64,000 nucleotides of DNA from NCBI RefSeq assembly GCF_005144865.1, contig NZ_SWFM01000002.1, positions 1 to 64,000 on the forward strand. Reading direction: 5' to 3'. Both the position numbers and the translations under genes were made by a program. The DNA is from Guptibacillus hwajinpoensis. Its GTDB lineage: Bacteria > Bacillota > Bacilli > Bacillales > Guptibacillaceae. A model generated the notes under the pieces. The model was not told the origin of the DNA. It made no database searches and saw only the letters and a program-made list of their open reading frames with translations. Of the stretch, positions 36,769 to 45,405 are shown piece after piece. How positions within the stretch are numbered: position 1 is the stretch's first letter; every line of letters starts with the position of its first letter.

Positions 36769-37822
36769 AAAAGGAAAAGTAGAGTTTGATCAGCAATATT
36801 CGATAGAGCAAGAAGAGAGCATTAGAAGAAGAGTAAAAGATAGACTTAGACAACCTCAACGAACGATTAATATTAAACGCAAACTTGTATATTTTTCAGC
36901 TGTGGCAACGCTAGTTCTTGGTTTAATAGTAAGCTTATCATTTGTTTCGCCATCAATGGCATCAGTTATCTCTAAAATACCGTTTCTAAATGATTTGATG
37001 GATAAAGAAGACTCGATCGGAGTAGATTCCATTGGAGATCTTTTAATTCATGAATTAAAAGAAAGAGATTATAAAGTTAGTAATGGAACAAATATTGATT
37101 TTAGAGAAAAAACGATTTCTTTTGGAGTAACTGGCTCAGAGGAATATTTTCAAAATAATAAAGAAGATATTATTGAATATAGTCATGCTATTTTAGAAGC
37201 GCATGAACTTGAAGCCTATAAAGTAGAAGTGGGGTTCCCTAAAGACGAGAAACCTTATGACGATGGTGTTTCGGCAGAAATGAAACGGAAGTATGATGAA
37301 TACGAAAAGAGAAGTTTAAAATTAAGCGAAGAGATTTCGTCAAGCCTTAACGAACGTCATTACAAATTTAAATCAGCTGATGTTTGGATTAATGATCAAG
37401 TGAAAAATATTTCACTCGAAATACCTGTATCAGAATCAAGAATAGAAGAAATAAAAGAAGTAGTTAGGAAGGTCGTAGAAGAAAAGGAGTCTGGAGAATT
37501 CACTATAAAAGTATATCGGTATGATCCAGTTAGAGAGGAAGCAGAAAGAAGATGGAGTCCAGTTATAGATACACTTGTAGAAGGATTAATTGGTAAGGAC
37601 GATCTTCAAGTAGAATTAGTTGGATTCACCTTCTACTCTGATCCATACAAATTATCAGTAGATACTGCAATTAAAGAATCAGATCCTAATGCTCTGATAA
37701 AAGCTGAAAATATAGAAGAAGAGATCCATACATTTATTAACTCAGAGAAGATACAAGAGATTGTAGAGGGAGATGATTATCAAGTTGTAATATATAGTAA
37801 AGAAAATAAGGAGATAAACTAA
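36752..37822 (+). CDS. Probable anti-sigma factor, single-pass membrane protein (DUF4030-like)
   Basis: 356 residues. An N-terminal basic cytosolic stretch (about 1-45) could bind the sigma factor. One membrane helix is at about 48-70 (LVYFSAVATLVLGLIVSLSFVSPSMA). A large extracytoplasmic Lys/Glu-rich domain follows (about 75-356), similar to the DUF4030 proteins found beside ECF sigma genes in the Bacillus cereus group. GGAAGGAGG precedes the ATG. There is no ASD zinc motif (HxxxCxxC). The role is inferred from gene order and topology. Confidence 0.72.
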   Translation: MKREIEKGKVEFDQQYSIEQEESIRRRVKDRLRQPQRTINIKRKLVYFSAVATLVLGLIVSLSFVSPSMASVISKIPFLNDLMDKEDSIGVDSIGDLLIHELKERDYKVSNGTNIDFREKTISFGVTGSEEYFQNNKEDIIEYSHAILEAHELEAYKVEVGFPKDEKPYDDGVSAEMKRKYDEYEKRSLKLSEEISSSLNERHYKFKSADVWINDQVKNISLEIPVSESRIEEIKEVVRKVVEEKESGEFTIKVYRYDPVREEAERRWSPVIDTLVEGLIGKDDLQVELVGFTFYSDPYKLSVDTAIKESDPNALIKAENIEEEIHTFINSEKIQEIVEGDDYQVVIYSKENKEIN

Positions 37823-37871
37823 GTTTGCAACCTGCTCTACTCTCCGAGTCTAAATAAAAATCCCACTAAAT

Positions 37872-37902
37872 AAACAGGCCTCCTAACCATAGAGGCCTGT
37901 TT
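37872..37902. terminator. Bidirectional terminator
   Basis: AAACAGGCCTC and GAGGCCTGTTT form an 11-bp stem between convergent genes. The T-tracts are short. Confidence 0.7.
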
Positions 37903-37906
37903 ATAA

Positions 37907-39286
37907 CTACATTGCTTCTTGCTTTCCTTCTTGATCATTTTGTCCTGAAGAACGCTTGATCATTGAAGCTACTACGAAAATAGCAGCTAATACGATCGCA
38001 ACGATAACAAGGAACAGAATGTTAGAAGATAGTACTTCCATCAAGCCTCCTAGTAGGAGTCCAACTACGGCGAAATCTGAATCTCCGAAGGTTGTCCCTT
38101 CAAAGCCTAATGAACCTAGTACTGGTAGAAGTAGTGCCGGTAGGAAACTAATAAGAAGTCCATTTGCCATAGAGCCAAAAATAGCGCCTCTTCGACCTCC
38201 GGTTGCGTTTCCAAATACACCTGCCGCTGCCCCAGTGAAGAAGTGTGGCACGAGGCCAGGGACAATGACTTTTAGTCCCATAAGTGGTAGAAGGAACATG
38301 CTAATAAGTCCTGCTACGAAACTAAAGAAGAAACCAATTATGACGGCATTGTTTGCAAATGGGAAGACTGCTGGACAATCGAGTGCAGGGGTTGCATTAG
38401 GAACGATCTTATCTGCAATTCCTTTAAATGCTGGAACGATTTCAGAAAGAAGCATTCTTACACCAGCAAGAATGATGTAAACGCCTGCTGCAAAGGTAAG
38501 TGCCTGCATAAACGAGAAGACTAGAAAATTCGTGCCACCGCTTAGCTCTGATTCAATGAACGCTGGTCCAGTGAAGAGCGCAACGACGAAGAAGAGAATG
38601 GCCATTGTAAGCGAGACTGACACAGATGTATCGCGTAGGAAGTTAAGCGATTTTGGAACTTTAATTTCCTCAGTTGATTTAGAATTTTTACCTACTGCTT
38701 TCCCAACAACAGCTGCGATTAAATAACCGAACGTCCCAAAGTGGCCAACTGCAAAATCATCACTACCTGTAATTTTTCTTGTGTAAGGTTGCAAAAGAGC
38801 AGGTAAGAGGACCATAAGAGCTCCGAGAATAATAGATCCCGTGATAATCATAGTAGCACCTGTAAAGCCACCAGTTGAAAGAATAACAGCAATGAGGCAT
38901 GCCATGAACATTGTGTGGTGACCTGTTAAGAAGATGTATCTAAAAGGAGTAATACGTGCAAGGATAATGTTCACAACCATACCGAATAGCATGATCATTG
39001 CTGTTTCTGCACCAAATGCATCCTGTGCTAATGCAACAATTGCTTCATTATTCGGGATAATTCCTTGGATTTCGAAAGCATGATCAAACATGCTACTGAA
39101 GTTATTAAGGGAGGCGACAAGCACGCCAGCGCCTGCCCCCAAGATCACGAATCCCATGATTGTTTTTAATGTACCTGAAATGACGTTTGCTATATCTTTC
39201 TTTTGAAGGAGAAGACCGATAAGGGCAAATAACCCTACAAGTATCGCCGGTGTCCCTAGGATATCTCTCATTATAAGATCGACCAT
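37907..39286 (-). CDS. PTS EIIC component, ascorbate (UlaA/SgaT) family
   Basis: 459 residues, about 11 hydrophobic helices. It resembles UlaA/SgaT EIIC proteins (DILGTPAILVGLFALIGLLLQKK at the start, GHHTMFMACLIAVIL, LDCPAVFPFANNAVIIGFF, GNATGGRRGAIFGS). In the family it imports L-ascorbate or a related sugar acid coupled to phosphorylation. The ATG is 4 nt past the EIIB stop, with GAAAGGGG inside the EIIB end. No ascorbate catabolic gene (ulaD/E/F/G type) is nearby, so the substrate is open. Confidence 0.85.
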   Translation of the reverse strand: MVDLIMRDILGTPAILVGLFALIGLLLQKKDIANVISGTLKTIMGFVILGAGAGVLVASLNNFSSMFDHAFEIQGIIPNNEAIVALAQDAFGAETAMIMLFGMVVNIILARITPFRYIFLTGHHTMFMACLIAVILSTGGFTGATMIITGSIILGALMVLLPALLQPYTRKITGSDDFAVGHFGTFGYLIAAVVGKAVGKNSKSTEEIKVPKSLNFLRDTSVSVSLTMAILFFVVALFTGPAFIESELSGGTNFLVFSFMQALTFAAGVYIILAGVRMLLSEIVPAFKGIADKIVPNATPALDCPAVFPFANNAVIIGFFFSFVAGLISMFLLPLMGLKVIVPGLVPHFFTGAAAGVFGNATGGRRGAIFGSMANGLLISFLPALLLPVLGSLGFEGTTFGDSDFAVVGLLLGGLMEVLSSNILFLVIVAIVLAAIFVVASMIKRSSGQNDQEGKQEAM

Positions 39287-39289
39287 GGT

Positions 39290-39571
39290 TTATGCCCCTT
39301 TCAAATTTGCTTCAATCGCCGTCCTTAGCTCTTTCTTATCCATAAGATTGTTAAGTTTAATGACATTTCGATTGCCATCTTCAAGGTTTTCAACAATTTC
39401 TGTAGATCCTAAGTAGAAATCTGCTGTTTCAGATTTACTTGTTGTGAGATCAGTATGATCCACTTCAGCTTCAATACCTAGATCGTTTAAGATCGTTTTG
39501 ACGTTCATTTCTACGATAAAGCTGCTTCCAAGTCCATTACCACATACAACAAGAATTTTTTTCATTTTCAT
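39290..39571 (-). CDS. PTS EIIB component, ascorbate family
   Basis: 93 residues. The phosphorylated Cys is in KILVVCGNGLGSSFIVEMNV (Cys10). Domain size and motif match UlaB/SgaB. AAAGGAGAG precedes the ATG. It lies between the regulator and EIIC in a three-gene operon. Confidence 0.87.
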   Translation of the reverse strand: MKMKKILVVCGNGLGSSFIVEMNVKTILNDLGIEAEVDHTDLTTSKSETADFYLGSTEIVENLEDGNRNVIKLNNLMDKKELRTAIEANLKGA

Positions 39572-39580
39572 TCTCTCCTT

Positions 39581-41686
39581 TTAATTTGAGTATTTTGATA
39601 CGAGTTTGATAATATCTTCTTTTTCTGTAGCGCCATAAATCATTTCTAGGTTTTCTTCTTCAGATAATAGGTCTGAAAGTTGAGCGAGGGCTTTAAGGTG
39701 AGTTTCGTTATCCACCGCAGCTAGCACGATTAACAATTTCACCTGATGCTTGTCTTTAGATGAAAAGGATACTGATTCATCTAATCGAAGTAAGCTCATC
39801 CCGACTGTATTAACACCCTCTTCAGGGCGAGCGTGAGGAATTGCAATACCTGGTGCAATTACAACATAAGGCCCAAGATCTTCAACATTTTTGATCATGG
39901 CATCAATATAAGATGAATTGATTTGCTCTTTCGTTAGAAGCGGCAATGCAGCTGTTTTAATCGCTTCTCTCCAATTTTCGGTGTGTGATGCAAATTGAAT
40001 CGTTTCTTCGTGAAGTAAGTCATTTAACATAGGTCTGTCAAACCTTTCTATTGATAGAGTAGCTGGTGATGGAGCGAACAATTGATTTAATTCGTTCTTT
40101 AACTCTTTTTCGTTCGTAATGGTGCCGTATTTTTTCATTATTTCAATGATATCGTCTGTTGTAGGTGCTGTATGATCGTTCGGTGTTGATTGCACTTCTT
40201 GCATCCAATGAAGAATTTTCTCTTTGTCCTGCTGGGTCAAAATTGGACTGACAGTTAGGACTGGCAACGTTTCATGTTGAAGTGGTGAAGTAGAGAAGAT
40301 GTAATCCACATCGTAGTGGTTGTTCAAGAATTGTCTTCTTGAAACCGTTCCGATTACTTCAACGTTTGTCAGAAGCTTTTCTAGTTGGCCTCTTAAAATG
40401 TTCGAAGTTCCAATCCCCTTTTCACAAACAATAATGGCTTTACCAAACGTTACACCTGAGATCTCTTCCTTCTGCATCCAGGCACCAAAGTGCATAGCGA
40501 GATAGGCTAATTCGTCATCTGGTAGTTTATGAGATAGCATCAATTCAATCGGCCAGACGGCACGCTTCGTAATAGAGAAAACCTCTGGATATTCTTCTTG
40601 AACAGATGCTGTCAATTCGTTGTTAGTAGGAACATTATACTTTAAGCGATAATACGTCGGTTTAAGGTGAAGAAAGAGAGCTTCTTCTAGTTCTTCTCGT
40701 TGTTCGAAAAGAACACAAGCATATACCTGGAATTCGTGAATTATTTCACTAACTACTTTTCTGAGCTTCTCAATCTCAAGGTTTCCTATCGCACTTACTT
40801 CTGAATAATTCACCCTTGATCCAAGTAGTTGCATCGTGATGAAACAAATCTCGTCAATAGATAGGGAGAGTTTAAATTGATATTCTAACTCCAAAGCGAT
40901 GCTCTTAGCTGCTTCGAACTCTCTCGTTGAGGAGACGGCTTGTTTTTCATCTGGATCAAGCTGAATACGGTGCTCACCTTTTAACCGCTGAAGAAGGACA
41001 ACGAGCTGAATGGCTAGAACTTGGATCGTTTCATCTGTTAACTCTGCCTTTAAGACTGGCTCTACATTCATAATGATTTGCTTCATTTGAAATAGATTCG
41101 AGTAGGTGTTTTCTTCACCGTTATTTAGCATTGGATACAGAAAATTCGTCATTTCCGTTAGCTGCTCATTCGTTAGAACCTCTGTCATAAACCGACTCAA
41201 AATTCTGCGCTTATTCTCCTCTTTTCCTTCGACTGTGTAACCTTCGGATCGTTCAAAGTGTAATGTTAAATCTTCTTCTTTTAATAGTTTCTTAACTAGT
41301 TTTAAGTCCTTTGAGACTGTCCCTCGACTAACCTGTGTGCGTTTGATGAAGTCTTGCATAAACACAGGTTGGTTTTTGGTTAAAAGTTCTACCCCAATTA
41401 ACGTTACACGTTCCATTTGAGAGTAATGGTATTGCCATTCATTGAGTTCCTTCATCAATGTAGGAACGGTTTGTTTCGTTTCCTCTGAGAGGTAATAGCC
41501 TAGTCCCTGCTTTGTTTGGGTAATGGGAAGCTTATTTTCTTCTAACCAATCATTAATCTTCTGCAAGTCATAATGTACAGTTCGTTTTGAAATTCCTAGC
41601 TGTTCAATTATATGATCGACAGTGACTAATTCAGTTGCGTGAACAAGTTTTGTTAATAGAAATGTGCTTCTTTCATCAAGTGGCAT
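39581..41686 (-). CDS. BglG/MtlR-type PRD transcriptional regulator with EIIB-like and EIIA domains
   Basis: 701 residues from ATG 41684-41686 (GGAG 6 nt upstream); the frame runs 48 nt further without a site. Order: an HTH pair (about 1-150, including LVTVDHIIEQLGISKRTVHYDLQK), PRD1 and PRD2 (about 170-380, with phosphorylatable His residues), an EIIB-like domain (about 395-475, AIIVCEKGIGTSNILRGQL), then a C-terminal EIIA domain (about 535-700) with the active His in APGIAIPHARPEEGV. No free EIIA gene is present, so this EIIA may feed the adjacent EIIB. It is probably a PTS-controlled activator of its own operon. Confidence 0.88.
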   Translation of the reverse strand: MPLDERSTFLLTKLVHATELVTVDHIIEQLGISKRTVHYDLQKINDWLEENKLPITQTKQGLGYYLSEETKQTVPTLMKELNEWQYHYSQMERVTLIGVELLTKNQPVFMQDFIKRTQVSRGTVSKDLKLVKKLLKEEDLTLHFERSEGYTVEGKEENKRRILSRFMTEVLTNEQLTEMTNFLYPMLNNGEENTYSNLFQMKQIIMNVEPVLKAELTDETIQVLAIQLVVLLQRLKGEHRIQLDPDEKQAVSSTREFEAAKSIALELEYQFKLSLSIDEICFITMQLLGSRVNYSEVSAIGNLEIEKLRKVVSEIIHEFQVYACVLFEQREELEEALFLHLKPTYYRLKYNVPTNNELTASVQEEYPEVFSITKRAVWPIELMLSHKLPDDELAYLAMHFGAWMQKEEISGVTFGKAIIVCEKGIGTSNILRGQLEKLLTNVEVIGTVSRRQFLNNHYDVDYIFSTSPLQHETLPVLTVSPILTQQDKEKILHWMQEVQSTPNDHTAPTTDDIIEIMKKYGTITNEKELKNELNQLFAPSPATLSIERFDRPMLNDLLHEETIQFASHTENWREAIKTAALPLLTKEQINSSYIDAMIKNVEDLGPYVVIAPGIAIPHARPEEGVNTVGMSLLRLDESVSFSSKDKHQVKLLIVLAAVDNETHLKALAQLSDLLSEEENLEMIYGATEKEDIIKLVSKYSN

Positions 41687-41794
41687 GGAGATCTCCAACT
41701 CCCTTACAATTGCAAAATGATACGGATGAAACAAATCATGATCTGATAGTGCTAAGTATATCGCTTACATCATAAACATGAAAGGGTTTGCAAT

Positions 41795-41832
41795 GTTCAG
41801 TTTTTGTGATTGGGACATTTGCAAAACTGAAC
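41795..41832 (-). promoter_or_regulatory. Inverted repeat upstream of the PRD regulator operon
   Basis: GTTCAGTTTT (41795-41804) and AAAACTGAAC (41823-41832) are perfect 10-bp arms with an 18-nt spacer, about 110 bp before the regulator start. It is a candidate operator for the regulator. Confidence 0.5.
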
Positions 41833-41863
41833 AGATGTGTAAAATTGAATAGTTTTAAGTATA

Positions 41864-42080
41864 CTTTATTGCTATAAAGAGGTTGATTTCCGTTCCAGGA
41901 TGCTCGCTTTCCGCGGGGCGGGCGGTGAGCCTCCTCGTCGCTAACGCTCCTGTGGGGTCTCACCTGTCCCGCTAGTCCCGCAGGAGTCGAGCATCCTTCC
42001 ACTCCAATCAGCGAAGTGTGGCTTTTTATACGAAAAACCCTTTAAATACAACAATAAACAATCTTTTTGAAATAGCCTTT
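41864..42080. repeat. MITE-like palindromic element, copy 3
   Basis: The core (41881-42008) is nearly identical to copy 5 at 49449-49668, including the CTCGTCGCTAACGCTCCTG loop. The flanking arms CTTTATTGCTATAAAGAGG and ACAACAATAAACAATCTTTTTGAAATAGCC match the element ends with more decay. It occupies most of the 520-bp gap between the PRD regulator and the next gene. The rest of the gap (42081-42176) shows only AT-rich sequence. Confidence 0.8.
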
Positions 42081-42180
42081 ATAAAAAATGTACTTGAATT
42101 ATTCTGGAACTGAAATTAACCGCACACAACATTACCCTCTCATACCTTTTCATTTCTCTATCTTCAGCCAAAAAACAAGA

Positions 42181-42209
42181 AAAAGTCCTGCTCCCTGGCA
42201 GGACTTTCT
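42181..42209 (-). terminator. Terminator of the 95-residue gene
   Basis: The stem AAAGTCCTGC with GCAGGACTTT. On the minus strand it is followed by T-rich sequence. Confidence 0.8.
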
Positions 42210-42495
42210 AGCTATACGATAAAGTTGAGGAAGAGTGCAGGCGTGGTGTGATTTCCTTTACTAGCTCATCACCTTTACCTTCTGCATAAAAATCGAGCAA
42301 GTTCTCAGCGATTTTTTGCTCAACTTCATAGGTGAGGCCAGTATGATAGTCGATGAGGAAATACATCTTACCGTCCTCATAGATTCCTGACAGCAGCTCA
42401 TACTTGTCATACTCGAAGTGTACTTCTGTGCCATACTGAGTCATTTCAAGATAGGTTTCGAAAGGGGTAATGGGAAAAGCTTTTACTTTGTTCAT
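42208..42495 (-). CDS. Hypothetical protein
   Basis: 95 residues from ATG 42493-42495, which has a perfect AGGAGG 6 nt upstream; the frame extends to 42543 without a site. The product is MNKVKAFPITPFETYLEMTQYGTEVHF..., soluble, mixed alpha/beta, with no signal or membrane segment. No family recognised. It is divergent from the dicarboxylate symporter gene. Confidence 0.72.
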   Translation of the reverse strand: MNKVKAFPITPFETYLEMTQYGTEVHFEYDKYELLSGIYEDGKMYFLIDYHTGLTYEVEQKIAENLLDFYAEGKGDELVKEITPRLHSSSTLSYS

Positions 42496-42547
42496 GTTAA
42501 TCCTCCTGGTCATATATTCGTTTTCAATAGAAAGTCTAACCAATTGG

Positions 42548-42575
42548 TAATCTATTTATACTTATTAATAGATTA
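42548..42575. promoter_or_regulatory. Inverted repeat in divergent promoter region
   Basis: TAATCTATT and AATAGATTA are perfect 9-bp arms with a 10-nt spacer. They lie between the 95-residue gene and the symporter gene. A possible operator. Confidence 0.35.
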
Positions 42576-42721
42576 AAAGAGTAAAAGTATTTTAAGAGCA
42601 AGATTGTACTGGAAGAAGCTTCTTCAAGCTATTACTTTGACATCTTCTTACTTCTGCTGTATCTTAATTCCTAGTTATTATATACGAATTATTTAGATTG
42701 GCTGTATAAGGAGGGTAACCA

Positions 42722-43936
42722 ATGAAGAAAATTTGGTCGAGTTATATAAATGCTTCGTTAATTTTGAAAATATCCGTAGCCCTCATATTGGGGATTGCGG
42801 TTGGGGTAGTTTTTGGTGAGGATGCAGCTGTTTTAGCACCATTAGGAGATTTATTAATCAAGTTGCTATCATTTCTTATTATTCCACTTGTTCTCTTTAC
42901 GTTAATTGTTGGGGTTAATCAAACGAAACTATCAAACCTTGGCAGTATGGGTGGAAAGGTATTCCTTTATTATGCACTAACATCTGCATTTGCCATTATT
43001 GTTGGGTTAACGGTTGCGAGTTTGTTTGATCCGGGTACTGGATTATCACTTAATCCTGATCAATCGTTTGATGTTCCTGAAAATCCAGGTATCATCAGTG
43101 TTTTATTAAGCATCGTACCATCAAACATTGTGACAGCGTTTAGTGAAATGAATTTACTTGGCATCATCTTCACCGCATTCGCTTTCGGTATAGCCATTTC
43201 TGCATTACGAACTTCAGCAGAGCACGCTGAATTAGGAGAACACCTCTACAAAGTTGTAGAAGGGTTGAATGAGGCAACTTTTAAAATTATGAACGTTGTT
43301 CTTCAGTACGTTCCAATCGGTATCTTTGCGATTATCGCTAAGACAATTGGAAACCAGGGATTAGATACGATCCTTTCTCTAGGAAACATGATTGCTGTGC
43401 TTTATATTGCGTTACTCGTACAGGTTGCCATTTATGTGATCTTCCTAGTCTTTTTCAAAGTTAGTCCGAAAGAGTTCTTCTCTAAAGCACGTACACCGAT
43501 GATTACGGCTTTTGCTACACAAAGTAGTTCCGGTACGTTGCCGTTAACTTTGAATGCAGCAAATGGCTTGGGTCTACCAAAAAGCTTGTATGGATTTAGC
43601 TTACCGCTTGGTGCAACAATCAATATGGATGGGGCAGCCATTCGAATTGCGATCTCAGCGGTATTTGCGGCTAACGTCGTGGGTGCACCGTTAAGCTTTA
43701 CTGACATGCTCATGATTGTGATTGTTGGTACATTAGCAACGATCGGTACAGCAGGTGTTCCTGGTGCTGGTATTGTAATGATTGCTACTGTTTTTGCTCA
43801 GGTTGGATTGCCGATGGAAACTGTTGCATTGTTAACAGCCGTTGATGCCTTAGTCGGAATGGGCGCTACGGCATTGAACGTAACAGGAGATCTCGTTGGG
43901 GCAACAATCATTGGACGGAAAGAAAAATCGAAGTAG
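42722..43936 (+). CDS. Dicarboxylate/amino acid:cation symporter (DAACS)
   Basis: 404 residues with about eight membrane helices and two re-entrant loops. The family signatures are the Ser-rich loop ITAFATQSSSGTLPLTL (about 260-276), the cation-binding NMDGAAIRIAIS motif (about 300-311) and GTAGVPGAGIVM (about 340-351). It imports glutamate, aspartate or C4-dicarboxylates with sodium or protons (GltP/GltT/DctP family). AAGGAGGG precedes the ATG. Monocistronic with terminator. Confidence 0.9.
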   Translation: MKKIWSSYINASLILKISVALILGIAVGVVFGEDAAVLAPLGDLLIKLLSFLIIPLVLFTLIVGVNQTKLSNLGSMGGKVFLYYALTSAFAIIVGLTVASLFDPGTGLSLNPDQSFDVPENPGIISVLLSIVPSNIVTAFSEMNLLGIIFTAFAFGIAISALRTSAEHAELGEHLYKVVEGLNEATFKIMNVVLQYVPIGIFAIIAKTIGNQGLDTILSLGNMIAVLYIALLVQVAIYVIFLVFFKVSPKEFFSKARTPMITAFATQSSSGTLPLTLNAANGLGLPKSLYGFSLPLGATINMDGAAIRIAISAVFAANVVGAPLSFTDMLMIVIVGTLATIGTAGVPGAGIVMIATVFAQVGLPMETVALLTAVDALVGMGATALNVTGDLVGATIIGRKEKSK

Positions 43937-43949
43937 TAGATAGGATGAG

Positions 43950-43977
43950 AGACCAGGCAATTGGCCTGGTCTTTTTT
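43950..43977 (+). terminator. Terminator after symporter
   Basis: The 9-bp stem AGACCAGGC with GCCTGGTCT, then T6. Confidence 0.9.
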
Positions 43978-44109
43978 AATTTCTATGTAAAAACCCACAA
44001 ATGCTAGCACTTATTTCTTAAGTTTACCTATCTGCCCTTTAAATAATCTAAATTTTATAATAATATTGTCTTTAGAGCTTTTATGTGTAAAAGGGAATGG
44101 GGGATATGG

Positions 44110-44922
44110 GTGGCAGATCAATTAAAAGGAATATGGAAAGATTGGCGTTTGCATATGCTTGTTTTTGCTATTGTTGCGTTAACTGAGTGGATTGGAGTAT
44201 TTTCGTTTACGGTAGGGCCAGGTGTGGTTTTACTGTTGCCGATGCTATACGCGATGTTAATCGGATTAGGATTGTTTTTCACACCTGTTGTAAAAAAGAA
44301 GCAGGCACTGAATGCTGAACCACTAATTGTTCTTGGTGTAACACTATTAATTGCCAAAATCGGTGTAATTATAGGACCATCTTTACCAAAGTTAATTGAA
44401 GCAGGACCAGCACTATTGCTTCAGGAGTTTGGTAATCTAGGTACTATTTTTCTTGCACTACCAATCGCTGTCATGCTCGGCCTAAAAAGAGAGAGTATTG
44501 GTATGACGCATTCTGTTGCAAGGGAGCCGAATGTTGGATTAATCGTTGATAAATATGGATTCAATTCGCCAGAAGGAAGAGGCGTTATGGCAATTTATAT
44601 TTTCGGAACGGTGTTTGGTGCTGTTTTCATGGGAGTGATTTCAGGGTTCCTCGCGACTATTACTCCAATTCATCCGCTGTCTTTCGCAATGGCATCTGGC
44701 ATAGGGAGTGGAAGCATGATGGCTGCTGCTAGTGGCTCGCTCGTTGCGGCTTTTCCAGCGTTTTCTGATGACATTATTGCTTTTGCAGGAGCAAGTAATT
44801 TGCTATCGCTCTCTACTGGTCTTTATATGAGTATTCTCATTGGATTACCTCTTACGGAGAAAATGTATACCGTACTAACAAGAAAGAAACAGCGTAATGC
44901 AGAGATTGGGAAGGGGGCGTAA
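44110..44922 (+). CDS. DUF3100-like multi-pass membrane protein
   Basis: 270 residues from GTG 44110 (GGGGG 7 nt upstream) or 279 from ATG 44083. It has about eight hydrophobic segments, with conserved-looking motifs PLLYAMLIGLGLFFTP, MTHSVAREPNVGLIVDKYGFNSPEGRGVM and ASGIGSGSMMAAASGSLVAAFP. I associate this with DUF3100 from memory. The internal Gly/Ser-rich loops look transporter-like. It is followed 2 nt later by another membrane protein gene, so the two probably form one complex or transporter. Function unknown. Confidence 0.68.
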   Translation: MADQLKGIWKDWRLHMLVFAIVALTEWIGVFSFTVGPGVVLLLPMLYAMLIGLGLFFTPVVKKKQALNAEPLIVLGVTLLIAKIGVIIGPSLPKLIEAGPALLLQEFGNLGTIFLALPIAVMLGLKRESIGMTHSVAREPNVGLIVDKYGFNSPEGRGVMAIYIFGTVFGAVFMGVISGFLATITPIHPLSFAMASGIGSGSMMAAASGSLVAAFPAFSDDIIAFAGASNLLSLSTGLYMSILIGLPLTEKMYTVLTRKKQRNAEIGKGA

Positions 44923-44924
44923 GG

Positions 44925-45380
44925 ATGTTATTGAAAAATATACAAGAATGGACATTGTTGTTGCTCATTTTCGGAGTGATTGCCGCGGTCGGAAATTGGG
45001 TTGGATATAGTGTTTTCCCGGTTTCCGCATTACCTGGTATGGTTGTATTAATCCTTATTTGCCTTGCTGGACTTATTCTGCAGCACGTTCTACCTGTTAA
45101 TATACCGAGCGTTGCTTATATAGGAATCATTGGTATTATCGTATCTATGCCTGTTATGCCGGGATCAGAGTATGTAGTGAAGTGGACGCAGGATATTAAT
45201 ATCCTAGCGCTTGCGACACCGATACTCGCATATGCAGGAATTGCGATTGGACGATCTTGGACGGATTTTGTGAAGCTAGGTTGGAGAAGCATTGTTGTCG
45301 CAATGTTTGTGATGGTCGGTACGTTTCTTGGATCAGCGCTTATCGCTGAAATGGTACTTCGCATGCAAGGTTTGATTTAA
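44925..45380 (+). CDS. Small membrane partner of the DUF3100-like protein
   Basis: 151 residues with four to five hydrophobic helices (about 10-30, 33-53, 58-78, 85-105, 125-147). It starts 2 nt after the stop of the preceding gene; the ribosome binding site GAAGGGGGCG lies inside that gene, so translation is coupled. No family recognised. Pairing of a long and a short membrane protein is typical of two-subunit transporters, but that is inference. Confidence 0.7.
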   Translation: MLLKNIQEWTLLLLIFGVIAAVGNWVGYSVFPVSALPGMVVLILICLAGLILQHVLPVNIPSVAYIGIIGIIVSMPVMPGSEYVVKWTQDINILALATPILAYAGIAIGRSWTDFVKLGWRSIVVAMFVMVGTFLGSALIAEMVLRMQGLI

Positions 45381-45381
45381 T

Positions 45382-45405
45382 AGACTCCCATTCGGGGGTC
45401 TTTTT
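45382..45405 (+). terminator. Terminator after DUF3100-like pair
   Basis: A short stem GACTCCC/GGGGGTC followed by T5. Confidence 0.7.

Noticed and set aside
38000..38700. Plus-strand open frames opposite the PTS EIIC gene
   Set aside because: Antisense shadows of a well-supported membrane protein gene, with no ribosome binding sites.
41882..42002. Short minus-strand ORF starting within the palindromic element (RPHRSVSDEEAHRPPRGKRAS...)
   Set aside because: The same peptide appears in the element copy at 49449. It is a by-product of the repeat sequence, with no ribosome binding site.
42548..42575. T-box or riboswitch before the dicarboxylate symporter
   Set aside because: Only a short AT-rich inverted repeat is present, with no conserved aptamer motif and no terminator.
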